Assembly (NCBI GenBank): GCA_022760475.1
Contig: JALEFZ010000091.1
Span: forward strand, 1 to 64,000
Source of the DNA: Bacteroidia bacterium
GTDB taxonomy: Bacteria > Bacteroidota > Bacteroidia > J057
DNA: 64,000 nucleotides
Direction: 5' to 3'
The notes beneath the pieces were generated by a model. The model made no database searches. It saw nothing but the letters and a program-made list of their open reading frames with translations, and was not told the origin of the DNA. Positions 27,572 through 38,248 of this stretch are shown in pieces. The position numbers and the translations under genes are program-made. How positions within the stretch are numbered: the stretch's first letter is position 1; the number at the start of each line of letters is the position of its first letter.

Positions 27572-29906
27572 AGCATCCCATATATTGAAAATAGCCTTCC
27601 CTTATAAACGAATTAGCCTTGAACCCTGGTTTTTGATAAGCATAGGACTGGTAAATGTCCTTATTGCATGGGGATTGCTGAACTTTACCGACCAGACTGA
27701 AGTCTGGTATTACTTACCTCTAGGGATAGGAACTACATTTTTGATTTTTGGAATTGTCACCTTCTTTTGGTCTTCATCCAAAGCATTCATCTACCACTTT
27801 ATGTTTTTCTCAGGCCTGGGAAGCATGGGAATGTTGGCTTATTGGGCATGGATTGGTGAGGTCCAAGAATTATTCTTTCCCTTATACTTTTCAATACACC
27901 TCACTTGCAGTCTATTGTTAAGGAAGGTATGGAGCTATTTTGCTTATGCGACCCTCGTCACAGCAGTACTTATCCTTGGTTTTTTTTGGGGAGGTGAGGG
28001 GTTTCAACTCGAATTGGTCCACTGGGGAATTTGGTTTCTCTTAACCATGATCATGGCCTATTACCACCTTTGGCATGAGAATAATCGGGAGGATAAAAGA
28101 CTGCATTTTCATCTTTTTCAAGAAATGCTCGACCAATCATCCAGAGCCATGTTTTTACTTGAGCTAGATGAGTACAAAATCCTATCCATAAACAAGCCTG
28201 GCCTTGATTTACTTGAAAAAGCAAATCTTCCAAAAGGCGTAAATGGGAGCCAATGGCTGGAAAAACTTGGGTTTAACCTGACCTATTTGAATAAACGCTT
28301 TACAGAGTCTAACAACAAGTGGGAGGAAAAAAGCTACTATCAGTTAGGGGGAATAAACGGGAGTGAAAAGATTGAACTGGAAATTGTACTCCGAAAAATT
28401 AATTCGAACCAACAGTCTTTTTTACTTCTGAGAATTCAGGATGTTACAGGATTAAGGGCCAAAGATAGAAACCTGGAAAGGTCTCTATCCCTTAATAAAT
28501 CCATGATTGGAGCCATTCCAGATATGCTGGTTACCCTTGATGCTGAAAATAAAGTTCAATCTTTTCACATTCCTTCAGGCTATCCGAGTTTTGCCTACAA
28601 CCTGTTCGAAAACAAACCCTTTGAGTCTTTCCTGGTTTTCTTGCAAATAGAAAAGGTAGATCAAGCCAGCATCATGGCGGCTTTAGAACAAATCAAACAG
28701 GAAGAAAAACTATTTCAACTTTACCTGGATGCCAAGGTAGGGGAGAACGTGTTTAATTTTGAATTGCGCCTTCTTGCATTGGGGATACAAGGAGAAACAC
28801 TTTGTATGTTCAGAAATATCTCTGACCAGGTTGCCCTTGAGCATACAGAAAACCGCTACAAAACCCTGGTTGAAAACATGAATGAGGGCTTGGTGATGAC
28901 TGACAGGGAAGAAAAAGTACTGTTTATCAATCGCCAAATGGTGGATATCCTTGAGACCAGTACCGAGAAGGTATTGGGAAAAAAATCCTTTGAGATTTTT
29001 GGTAATGAAGAAGCACACCAAAAAATCATTTCTAAAACAGGTAATCGAAAAAAGGGAATTGTTGAGCAGTATGAGCTAGAATTATGGCTACATTCCAATA
29101 AGAAAAAGCAATTGTTGATAGCTGCGGTACCCTACCTGGATAGGCAAGAACAATTTCTTGGAACCATTGCCATAATTACGGATATATCAGAAAGGAAGGA
29201 AACCGAACACAAGCTAAAAGAAAAGAAGTACGAACTGGATTCCTTCATGTACAAGGCTTCTCATGACCTCAAAGGACCGATCGCTTCTATAATTGGGATT
29301 ACAAATATCGCCCAGCAGGAAGTAGCTGATTCCGGGGCCCTGCGTTATTTCGATTTGGTAACACAAAGTGCCAAAAAGCTGGACACCATACTCTCCGAAC
29401 TCATTAACCTCACCCGAATCAACAATGCTGAACTGGAGCTAAAGAATTTGGACTTGAAGCAGTTGGTAGATGAAGTGGTAGAGATATTAAGATACCACCA
29501 GGAAGCTGAGAAGATGAAGTTTAACATTCAACTGCAACATGATGCAGAGCTGATTTCGGATAAAAGTCTCTTGCACTCCATCATTCAAAACCTGATCTAC
29601 AACTCTATCCTTTACAGAAATGTTTCCATTCAAAATCCAACCGTAAGCGTAATCAGTTCGGATTATCGCGATGGAATCAAGATATGTGTGCGAGACAATG
29701 GAATTGGGATACCAAAAAGAATTCAGGAAAGGGTATTTGAAATGTTTTATAGAGGGAGTAACCAATCTAAAGGTTCAGGACTAGGCCTTTACATTGTCAA
29801 GTCTGCTGTGGAGAAACTTGGAGGTAAAATTGAATTGGTTTCTCATGTGGATATTGGCTCTGAGTTTATTCTTTACCTCCCAAAATTGAATCACAACCTG
29901 AAATAA
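27537..29906 (+). CDS. Membrane PAS-domain sensor histidine kinase
   Basis: This is a hybrid-free sensor kinase of about 790 residues. The N-terminal part (about 20-175) has five or six hydrophobic helices, for example FLISIGLVNVLIAWGLLNF. It is followed by PAS-like regions (about 190-310, 310-430 and 435-560; the last has DREEKVLFINRQMVDILE and a PAC-type end TDISERKETE). The HisKA domain has H576 in YKASHDLKGPIAS. The HATPase shows IIQNLIYNSILY (N box), DNGIGIP, and GSGLGLYIVK (G boxes). The frame is open up to a GTG at 27474, but that part is a shadow of the TraB-like gene. The real start could be ATG 27537 (35-base overlap) or TTG 27585 just after the TraB stop. No response regulator is adjacent. 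Confidence 0.88.
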   Translation: MGTRWRQFGSNKASHILKIAFPYKRISLEPWFLISIGLVNVLIAWGLLNFTDQTEVWYYLPLGIGTTFLIFGIVTFFWSSSKAFIYHFMFFSGLGSMGMLAYWAWIGEVQELFFPLYFSIHLTCSLLLRKVWSYFAYATLVTAVLILGFFWGGEGFQLELVHWGIWFLLTMIMAYYHLWHENNREDKRLHFHLFQEMLDQSSRAMFLLELDEYKILSINKPGLDLLEKANLPKGVNGSQWLEKLGFNLTYLNKRFTESNNKWEEKSYYQLGGINGSEKIELEIVLRKINSNQQSFLLLRIQDVTGLRAKDRNLERSLSLNKSMIGAIPDMLVTLDAENKVQSFHIPSGYPSFAYNLFENKPFESFLVFLQIEKVDQASIMAALEQIKQEEKLFQLYLDAKVGENVFNFELRLLALGIQGETLCMFRNISDQVALEHTENRYKTLVENMNEGLVMTDREEKVLFINRQMVDILETSTEKVLGKKSFEIFGNEEAHQKIISKTGNRKKGIVEQYELELWLHSNKKKQLLIAAVPYLDRQEQFLGTIAIITDISERKETEHKLKEKKYELDSFMYKASHDLKGPIASIIGITNIAQQEVADSGALRYFDLVTQSAKKLDTILSELINLTRINNAELELKNLDLKQLVDEVVEILRYHQEAEKMKFNIQLQHDAELISDKSLLHSIIQNLIYNSILYRNVSIQNPTVSVISSDYRDGIKICVRDNGIGIPKRIQERVFEMFYRGSNQSKGSGLGLYIVKSAVEKLGGKIELVSHVDIGSEFILYLPKLNHNLK

Positions 29907-29915
29907 ATATTTGAC

Positions 29916-30950
29916 ATGAAAGCACAACCTTATCTGCCTTCTCAACAGCGGGCAATCATTTACATGTTTATCCTATTTTCTACATTTTCCCTTTTCCAAA
30001 CAGCTTTAAATGCGAGTTTTCAGGATCTACCTGAGAGTCATCAATCCCTTCCTAGCTTTCCAATCCCAGCTGCAATAGACCTAAATATTGTTAGTACTCA
30101 AGAACTTCAAGAAGTGGAAGGCATAGGCTTTGTACTGGCGAAAAGGATATTGGCATATCGGAAAAAATTAGGTGGGTTTAGAACTATTGCTGAACTGGAT
30201 AAAGTGTATGGCTTGAACGGGGAGGGGCTTGAAAACCTGAGGATTATGTCTTGTGTAGACAGCCTTGATGTAAGGCCTAAGCCACTTAGATCTTCGCCCA
30301 AGGTGAGGAGGAACAGAAAGCAGATTGCTAAAATCAATTTAAATCGAGCTACTGCAAAAGAATTGGAAAGGATACCTGGAATTGGTAAAAAAATCAGTTC
30401 AAGGATAATCAAATACCGAAGAGCGAAAGGGAATTTTTTAGCCGTTGAGGAATTAAGGGAGGTCAACAATTTTTCTGAGGAAAACTACTACAGAGCGAAA
30501 CCATTTTTAATGGTAAACAAAAGTGATCAGAATGAGATCAAACTTCTCGATCTCAACAAGGCTACAGCTTTCCAAATCAAAAAGCATCTTCAAATTGATT
30601 CCAAACTCGTTGGCAACATTATCGAACTCAGGAATAAAATTGGCTTTTATTCCAATTTGGATCAGTTGAAAAAAGTAAAGTCAATGAAAGCAGATTTGTA
30701 TAACGATTTGATACAGAAATTTACCATTGGCACATCCTTACCTGAACCCATCTACGTACTTGAGCAGGTAAGTACATGGGATTTGGCTGCTTATCCCAAT
30801 ATTTCCGAAAATTTGGCCATGAATTTAGTCATGAAAGTCAAAATAAATGGTAAGTTTGGAAGTTGGGATGAGGTCAATGGGGTAGAGGGAATGAATAAAA
30901 AAGCCCTCGCTGAATTAAAAACATATTTCAAATTGGCTATTCACCAATAG
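29916..30950 (+). CDS. Exported protein with four helix-hairpin-helix repeats
   Basis: This 344-residue protein has an N-terminal membrane or signal segment (about 14-32) and up to four ComEA-like HhH units. They are near 55-105 (IDLNIVSTQELQEVEGIG), 143-195 (INLNRATAKELERIPGIG), 210-262 (LDLNKATAFQIKKHLQID) and 280-335 (WDLAAYPNISENLAM). The first two keep the GIG hairpin that contacts DNA, while the last two have lost it. ComEA-type proteins bind DNA in the periplasm during uptake, but longer HhH proteins of Bacteroidota have not been assigned a role, so competence is only one option. It starts 9 bases after the PAS kinase gene and is probably in the same unit. Confidence 0.82.
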   Translation: MKAQPYLPSQQRAIIYMFILFSTFSLFQTALNASFQDLPESHQSLPSFPIPAAIDLNIVSTQELQEVEGIGFVLAKRILAYRKKLGGFRTIAELDKVYGLNGEGLENLRIMSCVDSLDVRPKPLRSSPKVRRNRKQIAKINLNRATAKELERIPGIGKKISSRIIKYRRAKGNFLAVEELREVNNFSEENYYRAKPFLMVNKSDQNEIKLLDLNKATAFQIKKHLQIDSKLVGNIIELRNKIGFYSNLDQLKKVKSMKADLYNDLIQKFTIGTSLPEPIYVLEQVSTWDLAAYPNISENLAMNLVMKVKINGKFGSWDEVNGVEGMNKKALAELKTYFKLAIHQ

Positions 30951-31033
30951 TTTTAACGAGGGTAACAATTTGATCCTTGGCACGTTTTTCAACATGGTGC
31001 CTTTTTGAAAAAGAGACAAATCACCAGTCAAAT

Positions 31034-31570
31034 ATGCAATTGGAAGCAGCAATAAAAGAACATATCCGCGAAGTTCCTGACTTCCCAATCAAGGGCGTTT
31101 TATTTAAGGATATTTCTCCTTTGTTTTTGAATCCTGGTCTTATTAATTCCTGCACAGAGGCTTTGACACAGCCCTGGAAAGGGATTGGTGTGAATAAGGT
31201 CATTGGAATAGATAGTAGGGGATTTCTACTTGGCCCTCAAATTGCAGCTGGTTTGGATGCAGGTTTTGTAATGATTAGAAAGAAAGGCAAACTTCCCCCA
31301 CAAACTGTTTCAGTAGCATATAGCCTAGAGTATGGTGAGGCAGAATTGGAATCTACTTCAGCTTCGATTGTGCCAGGAGACAAGGTCATCGTTCACGATG
31401 ATTTGCTTGCAACTGGTGGAACGGCCGCAGCAGCAGCTGAATTGGTTCATAAATTGGGTGGAGAAGTTGTGGGCTTCAGCTTTTTAATCTACCTGGATTT
31501 TTTGGGAGGTGAGGCAAAACTTCATCAATACAGTGATAGCCTTCATTATTTGGTGAGTTATAACAGTTAA
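31034..31570 (+). CDS. apt: Adenine phosphoribosyltransferase
   Basis: This enzyme salvages adenine with PRPP to make AMP. It has 178 residues from the ATG at 31034 (MQLEAAIKEHI); the upstream extension to 30977 is not conserved-looking. Typical segments are IREVPDFPIKGVLFKDISP near the N-terminus, IDSRGFLLG and the KGKLPP flexible loop. The PRPP motif is VIVHDDLLATGGTAAAA. It follows the HhH gene after 83 bases. A promoter for the next gene begins inside its 3' end. Confidence 0.95.
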   Translation: MQLEAAIKEHIREVPDFPIKGVLFKDISPLFLNPGLINSCTEALTQPWKGIGVNKVIGIDSRGFLLGPQIAAGLDAGFVMIRKKGKLPPQTVSVAYSLEYGEAELESTSASIVPGDKVIVHDDLLATGGTAAAAAELVHKLGGEVVGFSFLIYLDFLGGEAKLHQYSDSLHYLVSYNS

Positions 31571-31582
31571 CTTGTATATTTG
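31549..31582 (+). promoter_or_regulatory. Likely promoter of the acyl-CoA dehydrogenase gene
   Basis: TTTG at 31549-31552, a 22-base spacer and TATATTTG at 31575-31582 fit the Bacteroidota pattern TTTG / TAnnTTTG exactly. The predicted start of transcription is near 31589, about 50 bases before the ATG at 31638. The -33 part lies within the end of apt. Confidence 0.5.
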
Positions 31583-31637
31583 AATGCTAATTAGATTCCT
31601 CGATTTTTTTGTATAAATACTAACTAAGTTTAATTAT

Positions 31638-32816
31638 ATGGACGCAACTACGCTCATCGGAACGGAGAGCTTTGGTCTTGATTTCAACTACAGTGAGAAT
31701 CAGCAAATGATCGCTGATATGATTAGAAGATATGGTGAGGAGAAAATCCGACCTGTAGTAAATCATTATGACGAAACCCAAGAGTTCCCTATTGAAATCT
31801 TCCGAGAACTTGGAGAAATGGGTTTGATGGGAATTCTGGTTCCTGAAGAATATGGTGGTTCAGGCTTTGGATACGAAGAATATGTAACAGCCATTATTGA
31901 GGTCGCTAAATTTTGTGGAGGCATTGGCCTTTCACTTGCAGCACATAACTCGCTCTGTACCAACCACATCCTTAAGTTTGGTAACGAAGAGCAAAAACAA
32001 AAATACCTTCCCAAACTTGCCTCAGCAGAGCATATTGGTGCTTGGGGATTGACTGAACCAAATACTGGTTCAGACGCAGGCAACATGAAAACATTTGCGA
32101 GAGAAGAAGGTGATTATTTTGTCATCAATGGCGCTAAAAACTTCATTACCCACGGAAAATCCGGACATGTAGCTGTGGTTGTCTGCCGTACCGGCGAACC
32201 CAGGACAAGAAACAATGCAACTGCATTTATCATAGAGCGTGGAACACCCGGTTTTAAAGCAGGTAAAAAAGAAGATAAGCTGGGTATGAGGGCTTCTGAG
32301 ACGGCTGAATTAATTTTTGAGGATTGTAAAATCCATAAATCTCAAATTCTAGGCAAGGTAGGAGAAGGGTTCAAGCAAAGTCTGGCTGTACTGGATGGTG
32401 GAAGGGTTTCCATCGCTGCCCTTTCAATTGGAATTGCTAAGGGCGCATTTGAAGCCAGTTTGAAATATGCTCAGGAAAGAGAGCAGTTCGAAAAGCCAAT
32501 CATCGATTTCCAGGCGATTGCCTTTAAATTGGCTGATATGTACACCAAAATTCAGGCGTCTGAACTTTTGACCTTCAAAGCGGCAGACATGATCAATAGA
32601 AAATTGAAGGTTACCTCTGAATCTGCCAAAGCCAAATTATATGCTTCTGAAACTGCCGTTTGGGTGTCAAATGAGGCGGTACAGATCCACGGCGGTTATG
32701 GTTACATTAAAGAGTTTCCCGTTGAAAAACATTATAGGGACTCAAAATTATGTACCATCGGGGAGGGTACTTCCGAAATTCAGAAATTAGTAATTGCAAG
32801 GGGTATGATAAAATAA
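31638..32816 (+). CDS. Acyl-CoA dehydrogenase
   Basis: This FAD enzyme introduces the trans-2 double bond in acyl-CoA during fatty-acid or branched-chain amino-acid breakdown. It has 392 residues, the usual length of short-chain members. Signature regions are GAWGLTEPNTGSDAGNM (FAD/substrate site), the QIHGGYGYIKEFPVEKHYRD stretch, and the catalytic Glu E376 in IGEGTSEIQ. The Glu position near the C-terminus fits the short- and medium-chain or glutaryl/butyryl type rather than isovaleryl. It has its own promoter-like sequence and a terminator, so it is probably transcribed alone. Confidence 0.93.
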   Translation: MDATTLIGTESFGLDFNYSENQQMIADMIRRYGEEKIRPVVNHYDETQEFPIEIFRELGEMGLMGILVPEEYGGSGFGYEEYVTAIIEVAKFCGGIGLSLAAHNSLCTNHILKFGNEEQKQKYLPKLASAEHIGAWGLTEPNTGSDAGNMKTFAREEGDYFVINGAKNFITHGKSGHVAVVVCRTGEPRTRNNATAFIIERGTPGFKAGKKEDKLGMRASETAELIFEDCKIHKSQILGKVGEGFKQSLAVLDGGRVSIAALSIGIAKGAFEASLKYAQEREQFEKPIIDFQAIAFKLADMYTKIQASELLTFKAADMINRKLKVTSESAKAKLYASETAVWVSNEAVQIHGGYGYIKEFPVEKHYRDSKLCTIGEGTSEIQKLVIARGMIK

Positions 32817-32847
32817 CCCGAGCTCCCAATAGAATTAATCGGTTACG

Positions 32848-32885
32848 AAAGGGAATGCCCAAATTGGGTCTTCCCTTTTGGTTTG
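32848..32885 (+). terminator. Intrinsic terminator after the acyl-CoA dehydrogenase gene
   Basis: The outer stem AAAGGGAA (32848-32855) pairs with TTCCCTTT (32871-32878) and encloses an inner CCCA/TGGG stem with a two-base mismatch on each side. TTTTGGTTTG overlaps and follows, so the T-run is interrupted. Confidence 0.65.
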
Positions 32886-33112
32886 AAATAAAATAAGTTC
32901 AAAACTAGAAATTATTTCATATTTGATATTGGATTGGTTTCCAGCAAACTAAAGCCCTATCTTAAGATGAATACCATATTTTTTAGGTTGAAATGAATAA
33001 AAAAGCTAACATTTTAAGTAGAGCAAACGTTATAACTTGTATATATCTAACTAAATTAGTATTATTGCTAAATAAGTTGGTAAATCGAATTGTTACCCTA
33101 ACCCATTTATTG

Positions 33113-33850
33113 ATGTATAATTTCAACCCTAAAAGGCGTTCGCATCACGCCAAGGGCTATCCTGTAGCCTACGCTGCACCCGGACCTAAATTTAGCAATG
33201 GAAGAATTATCCTTCTTGCTGCTGGAATCTTGTTGGTTAGTAATTTTTTGACCTACATGTTTTCTGCAGCTAAAGAAGACAAGAAGGAGATGGTTTATTC
33301 CATAAAAACTGAGTCCTTGTATCTGATTGATAAGGCAAGCCAGTACATTGCAGATGTAAGTGTCTTTGAGACGAAGGTAAGGCAAGTTGCCAGAAATCTT
33401 GACATTCCACCAGAGTGGCTAATGGCTGTTATGTACACGGAGTCTCGCTTTGACCCTTCAGTTCAAAACTTTAAGGGCAGCGGAGCTACTGGCCTTATCC
33501 AGTTTATGGTTCCAACCGTGAGAGAGTTGAATAATCGGATGGGAACCCAATATTACATGAGTGATATCAGGAGGATGGAAGCTGATGATCAAATGGTCCT
33601 CGTTCAGGAGTATCTTGAAACCATCAAAGAGCGCTATGGCGAGTTTAATAGCTTGACAGATCTGTACTTGGGAATTCTATATCCAAGGGCGATAGGCCAG
33701 GATTACTGCTACACCCTATTTGCATATCCAAGTAAAAAGTATAAGCAGAATTCAGGATTGGATGAAAATAAGGATCATGCTGTTACTGTTTCTGATATTG
33801 ATTCAAGATTAAAAAGAATGTTTCCTACTGCCTACATGGCGAAGAAATAG
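33113..33850 (+). CDS. Membrane-anchored lytic-transglycosylase-like protein
   Basis: This 245-residue protein has one membrane helix (about residues 33-50, ILLAAGILLVSNFLTYMF) and a short positively charged N-terminus, so the rest faces the periplasm. The SLT/lysozyme-like domain shows PPEWLMAVMYTESRFDPS, where the Glu in YTESRF is the expected catalytic acid, then GATGLIQFMVPTV. Such enzymes cleave peptidoglycan glycan strands. The later part (GEFNSLTDLYLGILYPRAIG) is like phage or secretion-associated muramidases. I chose the ATG at 33113 (MYNFNPKRR); a longer frame from 32993 would add an unusual leucine-rich extension. The gene stands alone between terminators. Confidence 0.78.
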   Translation: MYNFNPKRRSHHAKGYPVAYAAPGPKFSNGRIILLAAGILLVSNFLTYMFSAAKEDKKEMVYSIKTESLYLIDKASQYIADVSVFETKVRQVARNLDIPPEWLMAVMYTESRFDPSVQNFKGSGATGLIQFMVPTVRELNNRMGTQYYMSDIRRMEADDQMVLVQEYLETIKERYGEFNSLTDLYLGILYPRAIGQDYCYTLFAYPSKKYKQNSGLDENKDHAVTVSDIDSRLKRMFPTAYMAKK

Positions 33851-33889
33851 AATAAACATGAAAAAAATATACACTGAATTTTATCTTAA

Positions 33890-33919
33890 GGGGCGTCGCA
33901 GAGGCGCTCTTTTTTTTTA
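33890..33919 (+). terminator. Terminator after the lytic-transglycosylase-like gene
   Basis: GGGGCGTC pairs with GGCGCTCT with three wobbles around a GCAGA loop, followed by nine T residues. It lies 40 bases after the stop codon. Confidence 0.7.
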
Positions 33920-33946
33920 TCTGGTCAATTAATTGTAATTGAAGAA

Positions 33947-35023
33947 TCAAAATAAACGCAGTTGTCCTTCGGGTGGAAGCTGAAATGACTTACAGTTATA
34001 GGGCGGGAATTGTCGATCTGAAAAATACTTGGATTTAAGAATTTTAAATAGTCGGTTTACCCCTTCTGCTATGGGGCCTTCACCCCTCATTCTTCTCCCA
34101 TACTGGCTGTCATTCAAGTTGCCTCCATGGGCTTCTTTTATTTGATGCAATACCTTTTTAGCTCGGTCTGGAAGATTTTTCCTGATCCAGTTTTCGAAGA
34201 TCTTACCTACGGCCCCATTGAGCCTCACATATGTATAGGCAGTGGAAAGGGCACCGGCTTCATAAGCCTTTTCCATTAATTGAGCCAACTCGTGGTTGTT
34301 TAAGCCCGGAATAATTGGCCCGAGTAAAACTCCTGTAGGGATACCTGCTTCATTAAGTTTTCGTACGGTTTGCATTCGCTTCATACCAGAAGATGTCCTG
34401 GGCTCCATTAACCTCCGAAGTTCTTCGTCAAGGGTTGTAACTGTCAGGTGAACATGAACCAAATCTTGTTGGGCGAGTTTTGTAAGAATATCAATGTCCC
34501 TTAGAATCAGGGCATTCTTTGTAACTATGCTAAGTGGATGTTTGAATTCAAGGCAAATTTCAAGGCATTTTCTTGTTAATTGAAATTTCCTCTCCAGGGG
34601 TTGGTAACAATCGGTATTTCCCGAAAACATAATGGGTTTGACCTCCCATTTGGGATTTTTGAGCTCCTTTCTCAACAGTTTAGGAGCATTTTCCTTTACA
34701 ATTATCTTTGATTCAAAATCGATACCTGCACTGAATCCCCAGAATTCGTGGGCATTTCTTGCATAACAATAGGTACAGCCGTGTTCGCAGCCTTGGTAAG
34801 GATTGAGAGAATAATCTAATGGTACATCAGGGCTGGTAACCTTATTGATAATTTTCTTAGGATGATCAAGGAATATTTGAGTTTCCTTTTTTGGTAAGTA
34901 TGGTTCATCCAAACCATCCTGGGGCTCTGTATCCAGGCTATGCTTTTTGAATCTATTGTGTGGGTTAATCTGAGCCCCTCTTCCCTTGATATATTCTGAA
35001 TAAGATTCCATAAATGAGTCCAT
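33947..35023 (-). CDS. PA0069-type radical SAM protein
   Basis: This 358-residue radical SAM enzyme has the cluster motif CxxxCxxC at C79, C83 and C86 within YQGCEHGCTYCYARN. It has the family text SLNPYQGC and MFSGNTDCYQPLE, and it ends in a basic tail. It belongs to the spore-photoproduct-lyase-like PA0069/Rv2578c group found widely in bacteria. The reaction is not established, although DNA repair has been suggested from similarity to SPL. It starts 15 bases after metX, so it is very likely co-transcribed with the methionine cluster. Confidence 0.88.
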   Translation of the reverse strand: MDSFMESYSEYIKGRGAQINPHNRFKKHSLDTEPQDGLDEPYLPKKETQIFLDHPKKIINKVTSPDVPLDYSLNPYQGCEHGCTYCYARNAHEFWGFSAGIDFESKIIVKENAPKLLRKELKNPKWEVKPIMFSGNTDCYQPLERKFQLTRKCLEICLEFKHPLSIVTKNALILRDIDILTKLAQQDLVHVHLTVTTLDEELRRLMEPRTSSGMKRMQTVRKLNEAGIPTGVLLGPIIPGLNNHELAQLMEKAYEAGALSTAYTYVRLNGAVGKIFENWIRKNLPDRAKKVLHQIKEAHGGNLNDSQYGRRMRGEGPIAEGVNRLFKILKSKYFSDRQFPPYNCKSFQLPPEGQLRLF

Positions 35024-35038
35024 ACAAGATACTCATAA

Positions 35039-36070
35039 TTATGGATTTTTTGCATGCTTTGCTAAATTATTTCGCAAGATGTGCTCGATAGCTTCTTTTT
35101 CAACTAAAAAACCATCATGCCCAAAAAGTGAAGGGACTAGGTAATGGCTAGAATTTGGTATATAGGTGGATAGGAATAATTGTTCTTCAGGAGGAAAAAG
35201 AAGATCTCCATCTAAAGAAATTATGATAGCATTTGCCTTAATACTAGCTAGGATATCTTCCATTTTACCTCTGCCTCTTGCCAGGTTGTGGGAATCCATG
35301 GCCTTACTTAAGTACCAATAAGTATAGGCATTGAATCGGTCTACAATCTTTTCTCCCATGTAATTTAAGTAAGATGCAGCTTTGAAATTATCGATGGGGT
35401 TGTTTGATTTTTCCTGTTGCTTGAATTCGAAACCGTTGTAACTCCGGTATGACATCATGGCGATGGCCCTGGCAGCCCTCATTCCATTCATACCAGAGAA
35501 CGGCAGCGCCATCGGCCATGTAGGGTCTGTTTGAATAGCCATTCTTTGGGCTTCATTGAAGGCAATTCCCCATGGGGAATGTTTGGCATTTGTTGCGATA
35601 GGAATGATGAATTCAAAGAGGTCTGGTTTCATTACTGCCCATTCGAGTACATGCTGGCCACCCATAGACCCTCCAATCAACACCTTGATTCTCGTAATTC
35701 CCAGGTCTTGACGGAGTAAATCAAAAGATCGAACCATGTCTCGGTTTGTCAAGAGTGGGAAATCATGGTAGTAAGCCCTTCCGCTTTGTGGGTTTAGGCT
35801 TTTTGGCCCGGTAGATCCATAGCAGGATCCAGGCATATTGACGCAGATGATGAAATTATCTTTGGGGTCGAAGAACTTGCCTTTTCCAAAAAGTATATCC
35901 CACCAATTCATCACATTAGGGTGACCGGTAAATGCATGGCAAACCCAAACCACATTGTCTCTTTGCTCATTCAACTTTCCAAAAGTCTCATATACCAGTT
36001 CTAATTCAGGCAATGAATCTCCGGATTCAAGAATAAAAGTCTTTGGGTAAGTAAATGTATGCTCGGCCAT
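35039..36070 (-). CDS. metX: Homoserine O-acetyltransferase
   Basis: This enzyme acetylates homoserine from acetyl-CoA, activating it for sulfhydrylation by MetY. It has 343 residues of the alpha/beta-hydrolase fold. The nucleophile is S135 in LIGGSMGGQ, the acid is in SLDGDLLFP and the His in FGHDGF near the C-terminus. NMPGSCYGSTGP is a hallmark of the family. Some MetX-like enzymes use succinyl-CoA, and the sequence alone does not settle the acyl donor. It forms a minus-strand group with metY and osmC, but a terminator at 36104-36152 separates it from osmC, so it may have its own promoter or depend on read-through. Confidence 0.94.
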   Translation of the reverse strand: MAEHTFTYPKTFILESGDSLPELELVYETFGKLNEQRDNVVWVCHAFTGHPNVMNWWDILFGKGKFFDPKDNFIICVNMPGSCYGSTGPKSLNPQSGRAYYHDFPLLTNRDMVRSFDLLRQDLGITRIKVLIGGSMGGQHVLEWAVMKPDLFEFIIPIATNAKHSPWGIAFNEAQRMAIQTDPTWPMALPFSGMNGMRAARAIAMMSYRSYNGFEFKQQEKSNNPIDNFKAASYLNYMGEKIVDRFNAYTYWYLSKAMDSHNLARGRGKMEDILASIKANAIIISLDGDLLFPPEEQLFLSTYIPNSSHYLVPSLFGHDGFLVEKEAIEHILRNNLAKHAKNP

Positions 36071-36103
36071 CTGAATAAGGAGGGTAAAAAAGTCAGCTTC
36101 TAT

Positions 36104-36152
36104 AAAAAAATGGAAATAGGCAAGTTCATCCCGAGAGCGAACCTGCCTATTT
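36104..36152 (-). terminator. Terminator between osmC and metX
   Basis: On the minus strand AAATAGGCAGGTTC (36152-36139) pairs with GAACTTGCCTATTT (36127-36114) over 14 positions with one mismatch. CCATTTTTTT follows toward metX. It would at least partly end the metY-osmC transcript. Confidence 0.75.
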
Positions 36153-36162
36153 TACTTTAGGT

Positions 36163-36630
36163 TTAGTTCAGAGAGAGATTTTCTTTGCTTCTGATATTTT
36201 CTATGTTCATGAATATGGGAGTTTTATTCCCCAAGTTATCATTAATTGGGCACCTTCTTTCTACCTCTTCAGCCCAAGCATGAATCGTCTGCTCATCTGC
36301 TTCGATATCGGGATCCAAGAATATCTGGATATGCTGATAACCGGCTCTTTCATCATCGCCTTGTCCCAGGAATTTTGCCGGGTTCAAGTCGCCTTCAATT
36401 TTAATGTTGAGGTTTTTAAGTTTTAGGCCATGCTCTTTGGCGACCAGAAAACCTACCACATTTAAGCAACCAGCGAAACTAGCTAAAAGATATTCTACCG
36501 GGTTGGCTCCTTCGTCATTTCCCCCCAATGAAGGTGGCTCGTCGATTACCAGTTCGAAATTTCTTGCTTTGGCAACAAATTTTGTCTCGTTAAGGCTACT
36601 TCCCTCAACAGAGAATTTTAATAAACTCAT
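36163..36630 (-). CDS. OsmC-family protein
   Basis: This 155-residue protein is of the OsmC/Ohr superfamily, whose members reduce organic peroxides with a pair of cysteines. One Cys is in FAGCLNVVGF and the second in RRCPINDN near the C-terminus, matching the usual spacing. The N-terminal beta region FELVIDEPPSLGGNDEGANPVEYLLAS is typical. I chose the ATG at 36630 (MSLLKFSVEG); a longer frame goes to 36684 but runs through the hairpin at 36667. It lies between metY and metX on the same strand, so a link to sulfur or thiol stress is plausible but unproven. Confidence 0.88.
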   Translation of the reverse strand: MSLLKFSVEGSSLNETKFVAKARNFELVIDEPPSLGGNDEGANPVEYLLASFAGCLNVVGFLVAKEHGLKLKNLNIKIEGDLNPAKFLGQGDDERAGYQHIQIFLDPDIEADEQTIHAWAEEVERRCPINDNLGNKTPIFMNIENIRSKENLSLN

Positions 36631-36666
36631 CTTTTTGAGTAATTTTAAATTGTTAATAATGTGAAC

Positions 36667-36709
36667 AGAGGAGGGATTGCCCATGGCAGTGGGTGTTGCC
36701 CTCCTTTTT

Positions 36710-36710
<1 letters not shown>
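36667..36710. repeat. Strong hairpin between metY and osmC, T-run on the plus strand
   Basis: GGAGGG (36670-36675) pairs with CCCTCC (36699-36704), and inside it CCCA pairs with TGGG. The seven-base T-run that follows lies on the plus strand, while the genes here run on the minus strand, where the A-run precedes the stem. It begins directly at the metY stop codon. It could stabilise or separate the two messages, or end an antisense transcript. Confidence 0.6.
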
Positions 36711-38038
<1,328 letters not shown>

Positions 38039-38248
38039 TTACTTAGTATTTGATCTTGAATTGAATATGACCGGAAGGAAATCCGGGCTGTTAAAAATGA
38101 TGGTTCGATAACATGTAGAATATGGGAACCTAGGCTGCTGTGCAACAACAACACTTGGAAAATGGCTTCGAATGGGAAATGATATTCCCTAGTGGTAAGA
38201 CGAAGTTTGAAGAAAGGTTTTTTAGATAATTGGTCATGGCAAATTATT

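Noticed and set aside
33858-33920. 20-codon frame starting MKKIYTEF after the lytic-transglycosylase-like gene
   Set aside because: It runs through the terminator stem and T-run, so it is a by-product of the terminator.
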